A stretch of 12,523 nucleotides of DNA from Acidobacteriota bacterium (GTDB taxonomy: Bacteria; Acidobacteriota; Terriglobia; Acidiferrales; UBA7541), in contig PKUY01000249.1 of assembly GCA_003131705.1 (NCBI GenBank), positions 21,026 through 33,548 of the forward strand, written 5' to 3'. This document shows, piece by piece, positions 7,349 to 12,523 of this stretch. Under the pieces are notes generated by a model that was given only the letters and a program-made list of their open reading frames with translations, was not told the DNA's origin and did no database searches. Within the stretch, counting starts at the first letter, position 1; every line of letters begins with the position of its first letter. The position numbers and the translations under genes are program-made.

Positions 7349-7585
7349 ATGGCCAAAAAGAAGACAGAATTCGACAAGGCTGTGGAGAGAGCGGCGAGGA
7401 TTGTCCAGGCTGAGCTGGACACGTTGCCGTCCGAGGTCGCGAAAGAGAAACGCAAAGACTTCACCGGATGGGCGTCAAGGCTTCCCACGCCGGGTAGTAT
7501 CCTAGCGCAATGGAGAGTCTGCATCAGAAGATTTCAGGCAGTGCGGCCCCAGGCGGTACTGTCTATAGGTGGGCAGCGCGGTTAG
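7349..7585 (+). CDS. Small hypothetical protein (78 aa)
   Basis: I do not recognise this protein. ATG 7349 has AGAAAGG 7 bases upstream, and the first 36 residues (MAKKKTEFDKAVERAARIVQ, then an acidic/basic helix ending VAKEKRKD) look like a genuine amphipathic, charged helical protein. After about residue 36 the composition changes (TGWASRLPTPGSILAQWRV) and the frame overlaps the next ORF by 76 bases. The original stop may therefore have been lost by a frameshift, with the tail non-native. There is no signal or membrane segment. Confidence 0.5.
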   Translation: MAKKKTEFDKAVERAARIVQAELDTLPSEVAKEKRKDFTGWASRLPTPGSILAQWRVCIRRFQAVRPQAVLSIGGQRG

Positions 7586-7734
7586 GCTGGTGCGCCGGTT
7601 TAGCGGCATCGGCAATTATATTTCTCCTGATCCCGCACTGGTATCTTGCTTTGCCTGCCGCTCTCTTCGGATTTTGGCTGACTACCGCGACCTGCGGAGC
7701 ATCGTGGGCAGCAATTAGAGGAGCGTTGTTCTGA
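7510..7734 (+). CDS. Small putative membrane protein (74 aa)
   Basis: The product has two likely membrane helices (about residues 26-43 and 45-68) rich in Ala, Leu, Trp and Phe, after a short polar N-terminus. No family was recognised. The start has no clear Shine-Dalgarno and lies inside the preceding small ORF, so one of the two is probably not translated as drawn. Confidence 0.4.
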   Translation: MESLHQKISGSAAPGGTVYRWAARLGWCAGLAASAIIFLLIPHWYLALPAALFGFWLTTATCGASWAAIRGALF

Positions 7735-7749
7735 AAACCGGAACCTGGA

Positions 7750-7778
7750 GATGACCGTCGTCATCTGTGGCTCCACAG
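7750..7778 (+). repeat. Two abutting perfect hairpins
   Basis: GATGAC-CGTC-GTCATC (7750-7765) and CTGTGG-CT-CCACAG (7765-7778) are perfect inverted repeats sharing one base, located directly before ATG 7780. Confidence 0.55.
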
Positions 7779-7779
7779 A

Positions 7780-8064
7780 ATGGCCGTTATTATCTTGTTC
7801 CTAGCTACTATCGTTGGGGTTGCTGGCTTGCTCTACATCCCAAACTGGCAAGACTTCGAATACAACGGTCATCCTAGTCTGGTGACCGTTGCGGGCACCA
7901 TAGGCTTGGGCCTTTTGGCCTTCGTACTGGGCTTCGGGCTGACCGCATGGACCTTGTTCCGTATAGCTGCCATTAGGACAGGAAGGACAGATACCGTGCT
8001 AGATAATCCGAATCGTCCACAATGCGGTCAGCCATTGGATATTGTCATCGAGGACGGCCGATAG
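7780..8064 (+). CDS. Small putative membrane protein (94 aa)
   Basis: The product has two likely membrane helices, at residues 2-20 (VIILFLATIVGVAGLLYI) and about 33-65 (LVTVAGTIGLGLLAFVLGFG and onward). They are separated by a short NWQDFEYNGHPS loop, and a polar tail (DNPNRPQCGQPLDIVIEDGR) follows. No family was recognised. Two compact hairpins lie immediately before its ATG, and no Shine-Dalgarno is visible. It may form a pair with the small membrane ORF ending 45 bases upstream, or both may be pieces of a decayed gene. Confidence 0.4.
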   Translation: MAVIILFLATIVGVAGLLYIPNWQDFEYNGHPSLVTVAGTIGLGLLAFVLGFGLTAWTLFRIAAIRTGRTDTVLDNPNRPQCGQPLDIVIEDGR

Positions 8065-8463
8065 GTAGCAAGCCCCTGCACTAATCCAGACTGCCCAGGA
8101 AATTCTGAGTAGGTTCGCCAGCTTCAAAATGACGGCACTACCGCCGGCGTGCGCTTCTTGACTTGGACCTGGGCCGCCGATAGACTCACAGTGTTCTTGG
8201 TAGAGGTGCGGGGGCCATGAGGAGCCGGGCCGGAAGTTCCGAGTAGCTTCGGAGTGCCGGGTGAAAGGGGCTTTCACGTAGTTGACTCCGCCGAAATCGT
8301 GTCGATAGCTGCTATCGAGGCGGTTGGTGGATAGGCTGAAAGGCTTATTCACTGTCATCCGTTGCAAAATGGATGGAGCGCTATCCAGGAGTGAAGACAC
8401 GAGCCGCGCCTCTCGCGTAACCTTCCCTTCTCTTTCCGTCCCATCCCAAAAGCAGGTAACGCA
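8065..8463. other. 399-base region without a convincing gene
   Basis: Both strands were read. A minus-strand frame is open across most of the stretch but shows no recognisable family and runs into dapE-like coding sequence on the other strand. The plus strand is broken by stops. The notable content is the run of three hairpins at 8230-8323. No tRNA-like cloverleaf, insertion-sequence ends or strong promoter was seen. The bases directly before ATG 8464 (CAGGTAACGCA) provide a weak AGG Shine-Dalgarno. Confidence 0.5.
8230..8323 (+). repeat. Cluster of three consecutive hairpins, possible structured RNA
   Basis: (1) CCGG 8230-8233 pairs with CCGG 8257-8260, enclosing TCCGA 8238-8242 paired with TCGGA 8249-8253. 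(2) GTGAAAG 8261-8267 pairs with CTTTCAC 8271-8277, loop GGG. (3) TCGATAGC 8302-8309 pairs with GCTATCGA 8311-8318, and is bracketed by CCGCC 8288-8292 and GGCGG 8319-8323. All pairings shown are perfect. No known RNA family was recognised. Confidence 0.45.
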
Positions 8464-9474
8464 ATGAATGTTTTCGAGCTGACTCGAGCGCTGGTGGATA
8501 TCGAGTCCGTCACCGAGAATGAGGGCGGGGTGGGTGCGTACCTGCACGCCCATTTGTCGAAGATTGCGGCGGGGTCGGGCGGCAAGATCGAGAAAATGGA
8601 CGTCGAGCCGGGCCGGTTCAACGTGCTGGCGTATTGGGGCGCGCCCATCGTGACGCTCTCAACCCACATGGACACCGTGCCGCCGTTTTTTCCGTCGCGC
8701 GAGGATTCCGAATTCATTTGGGGACGCGGCGCGTGCGACGCGAAGGGAATTATTGCCGCGATGGTGGCCGCTGCGGAAAAGCTACTCGCGGACGGCGTGA
8801 AGAATTTCGGCATGCTTTTCGTCGTAGGCGAGGAGCGCAACAGCGCGGGGGCCATCGTCGCCGAAAGAACACCCCGTGGATCGAAGTATCTCGTCAACGG
8901 CGAGCCGACCAACAACAAACTGGCGCTGGCGTCGAAAGGCGTGCTGCGACTGGAAGTCGTGGCGACCGGGCGAATGGCGCATTCGGCCTATCCTGAGCTG
9001 GGCGAATCGGCCATCGACAAATTGCTGGATGCGCTGGAAGCAATCCGGCGCGTTCCGTTGCCGAAAGATGATCTGTTTGGCGCGTGCATGATGAACATCG
9101 GAACAATTTCGGGAGGCCGAGCACCCAACGTGATTGCAGACGCGGCCAAAGCGGAAATCCTTGTGCGATTAGTAGGAGATTCGGCGCAGATCATGGAGCC
9201 GTTCGCACGCGCCGCGGGTACACGCGCGCAAGTGAACGAGATTTTAACCCTCCCGCCGATCAGGTTCCGAGGCGTCGATGGAGTGCCCACAACCGTCGTA
9301 TCCTTCGCGACCGATGTGCCGATGTTTGGCACGAGCTGGGGAGAACCTCTGCTGGTGGGGCCCGGAAACATCCATGTGGCGCACACGTCCGAGGAGCGGA
9401 TATCGAAACGAGAGCTTACGGACGCAGTCGGGATCTATGCGGATGTCGTAAAGAAACTGTTGGCGACCTCGTGA
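8464..9474 (+). CDS. M20-family metallo-deacylase (DapE/ArgE-like)
   Basis: A zinc-dependent amidohydrolase of 336 aa. It has the M20 active-site set: STHMDTVP (66-73) with ligand His68 and Asp70, WGRGACDAKG (86-95) with bridging Asp92, VGEERNSAG (121-129) with general-base Glu123 and ligand Glu124, NGEPT (145-149) with ligand Glu147, and VAHTSEERISKREL (305-318) with ligand His307. A lid/dimerisation domain with GRMAHSAYPELGESA lies at about 169-183. It precedes dapB-dapA-dapD, and because dapD makes N-succinyl intermediates, a succinyl-DAP desuccinylase role (DapE) is attractive. The short length and the GEPT/GACDAKG wording also suit acetylornithine deacetylase-like proteins (ArgE, LysK). 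Family is secure and substrate is inferred from neighbours. The start is ATG 8464. 216 bases separate it from dapB. Confidence 0.9.
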   Translation: MNVFELTRALVDIESVTENEGGVGAYLHAHLSKIAAGSGGKIEKMDVEPGRFNVLAYWGAPIVTLSTHMDTVPPFFPSREDSEFIWGRGACDAKGIIAAMVAAAEKLLADGVKNFGMLFVVGEERNSAGAIVAERTPRGSKYLVNGEPTNNKLALASKGVLRLEVVATGRMAHSAYPELGESAIDKLLDALEAIRRVPLPKDDLFGACMMNIGTISGGRAPNVIADAAKAEILVRLVGDSAQIMEPFARAAGTRAQVNEILTLPPIRFRGVDGVPTTVVSFATDVPMFGTSWGEPLLVGPGNIHVAHTSEERISKRELTDAVGIYADVVKKLLATS

Positions 9475-9690
9475 GACTTTCCGTGGAGCCTCGCGTCGCG
9501 GATATTAGTGGGAATGTTTTTGTTGAGCAGACTACAATTCGTGAAGCGGAAGCAAGGTCCCAGTACCTCGGGGACGGGACCGGGGCAAGCCTCACGCCGC
9601 GAATTTTACTCCACAATGAAATGAGGCGTTGCACAAGCCGGCGGAATTTCGTTTTTCTTCCGCTTCGTGCGAAGAAAGTAATTGAATAAG
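9475..9690 (+). other. Spacer between the M20 gene and dapB with two hairpins
   Basis: GGTCCC 9556-9561 pairs with GGGACC 9576-9581. Nearer dapB, GCGGAA 9641-9646 pairs with TTCCGC 9658-9663 inside an outer GCAC 9631-9634 / GTGC 9667-9670 pair. No T-tract follows either one. They may be a leader structure for dapB or chance. No lysine-riboswitch or T-box core was recognised. Confidence 0.35.
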
Positions 9691-10386
9691 ATGAATATCG
9701 CAATCGTCGGATACGGGAAAATGGGACGGCTGATCGAGCAGCTCGCTCCTGAATACGGCTGCGAGGTGAAGCTGCGCCTCGATGTGGACAACAACGCGAA
9801 GTACGAAGGGCTGACGAAAGAAAATTGTCGCGGGATCGATGCCGCAATTGAATTCTCGACACCGTCCGCAGCGCCGGAAAATATCGAGCGGCTGGCGCGG
9901 CTCGGAGTAAATGCGGTGATCGGGACGACGGGGTGGTTCGGCGATCTCGATCGCGCGCGGGCGGCTGTCGAGCGGGGCGGGACAGGACTTGTGTGGAGTC
10001 CGAATTTTTCTGTGGGAGTCGGAATTTTCAATCAGATTGTTGCGGAAGCGGCGCGGCTGCTCGCGCGCCAACCCGAATACGGCGCGTGGGCATGGGAAAT
10101 TCACCATGCAACGAAGAAGGATGCGCCTTCGGGAACGCTGCTCGCGGTGGTCGAAAAAATGAAGCAGAGCGGCTACGACAAAAAGATCGACACCAGCAGC
10201 AGCCGCGCCGGTGCGCATCCGGGAACGCATGAGATCGGATTCGACTCCGCAGCCGACACGATCACGATCCGGCACACGGCGCGCAGCCGCGAGGGTTTTG
10301 CTCGCGGGGCACTACGAGCGGCCAAGTGGGTGGCGGAGAAGAAGGGGTTTTTCGATTTTCGCGAGATTGTGAACGAGCTGGAGTAA
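9691..10386 (+). CDS. dapB: 4-Hydroxy-tetrahydrodipicolinate reductase
   Basis: This reduces the DapA product to tetrahydrodipicolinate with NAD(P)H, the second committed step of DAP/lysine synthesis. From ATG 9691 it is 231 aa, the short form of the family (E. coli has about 270). It shows the Rossmann loop VGYGKMGR (6-13), EFSTPSA (54-60), GTTGW (78-82), SPNFSVGVGIF (103-113), and the catalytic EIHHATKKDAPSGT (136-149) with His138, His139 and Lys142. RHTARSREGFARGAL lies at 194-208. An in-frame TTG at 9682 would add three residues, but ATG 9691 gives the canonical MNIAIVGYG start, and AAGAAAG sits at a usable distance. dapA follows after 20 bases. Confidence 0.95.
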   Translation: MNIAIVGYGKMGRLIEQLAPEYGCEVKLRLDVDNNAKYEGLTKENCRGIDAAIEFSTPSAAPENIERLARLGVNAVIGTTGWFGDLDRARAAVERGGTGLVWSPNFSVGVGIFNQIVAEAARLLARQPEYGAWAWEIHHATKKDAPSGTLLAVVEKMKQSGYDKKIDTSSSRAGAHPGTHEIGFDSAADTITIRHTARSREGFARGALRAAKWVAEKKGFFDFREIVNELE

Positions 10387-10392
10387 GGTTTT

Positions 10393-10401
10393 AGAAGGAG
10401 G
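10393..10401 (+). promoter_or_regulatory. Strong Shine-Dalgarno for dapA
   Basis: AGAAGGAGG lies 5 bases before ATG 10407, near-perfect complementarity to the 16S 3' end and by far the best ribosome site in the window. Confidence 0.8.
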
Positions 10402-10406
10402 CAGAA

Positions 10407-11306
10407 ATGTTTATAGGATGCGGAACAGCGCTGGTCACTCCGTTTCGGCAGAATCTTGCGCTCGATGAAGACGCGCTGCGCCGGCTGGCCCGGCGGCAGG
10501 TCGAAGCCGGAATTAATTTTCTCGTGCCCTGCGGCACGACCGGCGAAAGCCCCACGCTGAGCCGCGAGGAACAGCGGCGCGTGGTGGAAATTGCGATCGA
10601 GGAAGCGCGCCGCGGCAAGATTCCGGTGCTGGCCGGAGCCGGCGGAAACAATACGGTGCAGGTGATCGAAATGGCCCGCGAATTTGCGTCTTTGGGCGCA
10701 GACGGAATACTTTCCGTAAGCCCGTATTACAACAAGCCAACGCAGGAAGGGCTCTACGAACATTACAAGGCGATTGCCGCGGCGGTTTCGCTCCCCATCA
10801 TTCTGTACAACATTCCCGGACGCACGGGCGTGAATATCGAGCCGGCCACCGTGAAGCGGCTGGCCGAGATCGAGAATATCGTAGGGGTGAAAGAAGCGTC
10901 CGGCAGCATTTCGCAGATGGCCGTGATTCTGGACAGCGTTCCGGATGACTTTCTGGTGCTTTCGGGCGACGATGCCATTACGATTCCGCTGATGTCGCTC
11001 GGGGGACGTGGGCTGATTTCGGTGGTATCGAATGAAATTCCTGCGGAGATGACGCGCATCGTGAAGCTCTGCCTGGCCAACGATTTCGCAGGCGCGCGCG
11101 AAATTCACCGGCGCTATTTCCGTTTGATGGAGGCGAATTTCGTGGAGACGAATCCGGGTCCCGCGAAGGCCGCGATGGCGATGATGGGGCTGCTCGAGCC
11201 GGTGTGGCGGCTGCCCGTCGTCGGACCATCCCCGGCGAACCTTGCGAAAATTCGCAGCGTGCTCGAATCCGTTGGACTACTTCAACAGGTCCATGCTGCC
11301 CACTAA
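10407..11306 (+). CDS. dapA: 4-Hydroxy-tetrahydrodipicolinate synthase
   Basis: This condenses pyruvate with aspartate semialdehyde, the entry reaction of DAP/lysine synthesis. The 299-aa TIM barrel has every expected active-site element: [10 protein letters not shown] (42-51, Thr44/Thr45), [16 protein letters not shown] (105-120, Tyr107/Tyr108), LYNIPGRTG (133-141, Tyr134 and Arg139) and the Schiff-base lysine in VGVKEASGS (Lys162). Length and spacing match E. coli DapA closely, so it is probably a genuine DHDPS rather than another member of the aldolase superfamily, and the dapB/dapD neighbours agree. Its last 14 bases overlap the start of dapD. Confidence 0.97.
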   Translation: MFIGCGTALVTPFRQNLALDEDALRRLARRQVEAGINFLVPCGTTGESPTLSREEQRRVVEIAIEEARRGKIPVLAGAGGNNTVQVIEMAREFASLGADGILSVSPYYNKPTQEGLYEHYKAIAAAVSLPIILYNIPGRTGVNIEPATVKRLAEIENIVGVKEASGSISQMAVILDSVPDDFLVLSGDDAITIPLMSLGGRGLISVVSNEIPAEMTRIVKLCLANDFAGAREIHRRYFRLMEANFVETNPGPAKAAMAMMGLLEPVWRLPVVGPSPANLAKIRSVLESVGLLQQVHAAH

Positions 11307-12144
11307 TATAAACCGCGAAATCGAGCAGTTGTTCGACGCAAATCCCGGACGGTACACCGACGAGGATTTTCAACTATTTCAGAAATTCAAAGATGCGCTG
11401 AACGCAGGCGAGATTCGCGCCGCTGAGCCCGACTCCGCGCGCGCGAGCGGCTGGCGGGTGAATGCGTGGGTCAAGAAGGGCATCCTGCTGGGATTCCGCA
11501 TGGGCAAGATCGTCGATATGTCGATCGACGCGGCGCGCCAGCCTTTCTTCGACAAGAGTACCTATCCGGTGAAAACGTTTTCGGCGGAGTCGGGCGTGCG
11601 CATTGTTCCCGGCGGATCGAGCATTCGCGATGGCTGCTACGTCGGCAAGGGCGTCACGTGCATGCCGCCGATGTACATCAATGCGGGCGCGTACGTTGAC
11701 GAAGGGACGATGGTCGATTCGCACGCCCTGATCGGAAGCTGCGCGCGGATCGGAAAAAAGTGCCACATCTCGGCGGCCGCGCAGATCGGCGGCGTTCTCG
11801 AGCCGGTCGGGGCTCTGCCGGTAATCATCGAAGATGAGGTTTTAATCGGCGGAAACTGCGGCGTGTATGAAGGTACTGTCGTGAAGAAACGCGCTGTCCT
11901 TGGCACTGGCACGATCATCAACCGCTCGACGCCGATCTACGACCTGGTGACAGGCGCGGTCCACAGCGCGAGCGCCGATGAGCCGCTGGTGATTCCCGAG
12001 AACGCCGTAGTGGTCGCCGGCTCGCGAGCGATCTCGCACGGTCGCGGCAAGGAGTGGAATCTCTCGCTCTACACGCCTGTGATCGTGAAATACCGCGATG
12101 CGAAGACCGACGTGAAGGTGCAGCTTGAAGACTTACTGCGGTGA
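11293..12144 (+). CDS. dapD: 2,3,4,5-Tetrahydropyridine-2,6-dicarboxylate N-succinyltransferase
   Basis: This transfers succinyl from succinyl-CoA to tetrahydrodipicolinate, committing the cell to the succinylase branch. The protein is 283 aa. An N-terminal helical domain (1-about 95) includes [10 protein letters not shown] and [20 protein letters not shown] left-handed beta-helix of hexapeptide repeats runs about 100-245: [19 protein letters not shown], then [22 protein letters not shown] with the likely catalytic Asp142, then [15 protein letters not shown] with a Glu at 193. A C-terminal domain ends in [11 protein letters not shown] 11293 lies inside the dapA 3' end (14-base overlap) with AACAGG upstream, so translation is probably coupled. 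The frame is open further upstream within dapA, but [14 protein letters not shown] is the natural N-terminus. Confidence 0.95.
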   Translation: MLPTNINREIEQLFDANPGRYTDEDFQLFQKFKDALNAGEIRAAEPDSARASGWRVNAWVKKGILLGFRMGKIVDMSIDAARQPFFDKSTYPVKTFSAESGVRIVPGGSSIRDGCYVGKGVTCMPPMYINAGAYVDEGTMVDSHALIGSCARIGKKCHISAAAQIGGVLEPVGALPVIIEDEVLIGGNCGVYEGTVVKKRAVLGTGTIINRSTPIYDLVTGAVHSASADEPLVIPENAVVVAGSRAISHGRGKEWNLSLYTPVIVKYRDAKTDVKVQLEDLLR

Positions 12145-12199
12145 ACTAGAGCGTGCTGTGTTTATCGAAACCCAGGCGACAGGCAACATCAGTCTGTGC

Positions 12200-12228
12200 T
12201 TGACAAGGGCGGATTCTTAACTTAATTT
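12200..12228 (+). promoter_or_regulatory. Candidate promoter for the his leader
   Basis: There is a perfect -35 box TTGACA at 12200-12205. The -10 is less clear: CTTAAT at 12221-12226 (4/6, 15-base spacer) or TAATTT at 12223-12228 (3/6, 17-base spacer). Transcription would start just before the leader ORF at 12239. Confidence 0.5.
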
Positions 12229-12238
12229 CGAGAGCGTT

Positions 12239-12310
12239 ATGAAACTGCTGCGGGCGCATCATAGTCACCACCATCATCACGTGAAACCGCTCCCGCGGCG
12301 GTGTGGCTAG
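12239..12310 (+). CDS. hisL: Histidine leader peptide (23 aa)
   Basis: ATG 12239 to TAG 12310 encodes 23 residues containing HHSHHHHH at positions 7-14, that is seven histidine codons (a mix of CAT and CAC) within eight. GAGAG at 12230-12234 can serve as a Shine-Dalgarno. The E. coli/Salmonella HisL peptide also has seven histidines. In that system, stalling of the ribosome at His codons when His-tRNA is scarce prevents the downstream terminator from forming. Here the ORF is followed after 25 bases by a textbook terminator and then hisI, so the same role is inferred. Beyond the His run the peptide does not resemble E. coli HisL (it continues VKPLPRRCG). The symbol is given by analogy of function. 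Confidence 0.85.
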   Translation: MKLLRAHHSHHHHHVKPLPRRCG

Positions 12311-12335
12311 CTGGAAATACAAAGCTGCACTTATC

Positions 12336-12376
12336 AGCCCGCTGGCGCGGAATGTGCCAGCGGGCTTTTTGTTTTT
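12336..12376 (+). terminator. Attenuator terminator before hisI
   Basis: AGCCCGCTGGC (12336-12346) pairs perfectly with GCCAGCGGGCT (12356-12366), and G-U and C-G pairs can extend it by two. A T5-G-T5 tract (12366-12376) follows. A competing antiterminator is possible: GCGG 12298-12301 and GCT 12306-12308, at the 3' end of the leader ORF, can pair with AGCCCGC 12336-12342 across a 4-base bulge. The T-tract abuts the GGGGAGA Shine-Dalgarno of hisI. Confidence 0.88.
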
Positions 12377-12387
12377 GGGGAGACGAA

Positions 12388-12523
12388 ATGGAACTCGATT
12401 TCGATAAGGAAAACGGACTGATTCCGGCCATCGTGCAGGATCATGTGAACGGCGAAGTTCTGATGCTGGGCTTCATGAATGCGGAAGCTCTGGCGATGAC
12501 GCAGGAGACCGGCTTCGTGACGA
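12388..12523 (+). CDS. hisI: Phosphoribosyl-AMP cyclohydrolase, N-terminal part
   Basis: This opens the purine ring of phosphoribosyl-AMP, the third step of histidine synthesis. Only 45 residues lie in the window. They show the family's N-terminal pattern: [20 protein letters not shown], then [20 protein letters not shown]. The metal-binding cysteines and any fused HisE (pyrophosphohydrolase) domain lie outside the window, so hisI and hisIE cannot be told apart. GGGGAGA at 12377-12383 is the Shine-Dalgarno for ATG 12388. The gene lies directly behind the histidine attenuator. Confidence 0.92.
   Translation, partial: MELDFDKENGLIPAIVQDHVNGEVLMLGFMNAEALAMTQETGFVT

Noticed and set aside
8261..8323. 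Group II intron domain V or insertion-sequence end
   Set aside because: A GAAA-containing stem is present, but the AGC triad/bulge arrangement of domain V is not, and there is no reverse transcriptase, transposase or target duplication nearby.
7999..8553. Minus-strand open frame (184 aa) across the 8065-8463 gap
   Set aside because: It is the only long frame there, but it overlaps coding sequence at both ends on the other strand, has no recognisable domain, and runs through the hairpin cluster. It might be a mobile-element relic, but I cannot support that.
9471..9689. Small ORF with GTG overlapping the M20 gene stop (GTGA), filling the gap before dapB
   Set aside because: The overlap looks like coupling, but the 72-residue product matches no family I know, codon use is irregular, and it spans the two hairpins. 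The frame is also simply the continuation of an out-of-frame shadow of the M20 gene.
10173..11108. Long minus-strand open frame (311 aa) opposite dapB and dapA
   Set aside because: It is antisense to two unmistakable genes. Its product is low-complexity Arg/His-rich sequence typical of the shadow of GC-rich coding DNA.
1..12523. CRISPR arrays, tRNA/rRNA genes, toxin-antitoxin or defence systems, integrase/transposase genes
   Set aside because: All spacers were read for repeats, cloverleafs and relevant protein motifs, and none was found.

Overview
The window is a GC-rich, gene-dense stretch of bacterial chromosome carrying mainly core biosynthesis genes. Protein style and gene content (a secreted LysM protein with a Gln/Arg-rich N-terminus, a short DapB, succinylase-type lysine genes) fit an Acidobacteriota-like soil bacterium. 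That assignment is an inference from recognisable families, not a database result.

Layout. The first 188 bases are the 3' end of an unidentified plus-strand gene. purH (444-2015), for the last two steps of IMP synthesis, follows, with a HemD-type uroporphyrinogen-III synthase gene 20 bases after it. Convergent to these, on the minus strand, is a two-gene unit: lysA (diaminopimelate decarboxylase), whose stop codon overlaps by 4 bases the start of a precorrin-2 dehydrogenase/sirohydrochlorin ferrochelatase gene. Divergent from lysA is a small DUF486 membrane protein gene, then an NTF2/SnoaL-like gene broken by a one-base frameshift, then a secreted LysM-domain protein. The stretch 7199-8463 is patchy: a decayed fragment resembling the NTF2-like gene, three small doubtful ORFs (two with two membrane helices each), and several compact hairpins. 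From 8464 the sequence returns to dense core genes: an M20 deacylase (DapE- or ArgE-like), dapB, dapA and dapD, the last three tightly packed.

How the genes fit together. dapA, dapB and dapD supply three consecutive steps of the succinylase branch of lysine/meso-diaminopimelate synthesis. The M20 enzyme is a candidate for the desuccinylase step, and lysA catalyses the last step to lysine. HemD makes uroporphyrinogen III, and the CysG-N/Met8-type protein acts further along the siroheme branch.

The most striking element is at the 3' end (12200-12390). A short ORF encodes seven histidines within eight consecutive codons. It is followed by an 11-bp GC-rich hairpin with a T-tract, and then immediately by the Shine-Dalgarno and start of hisI. 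This has the full architecture of a transcription attenuator controlled by histidine leader-peptide translation. I saw no CRISPR array, rRNA, tRNA, intact insertion sequence or defence system.
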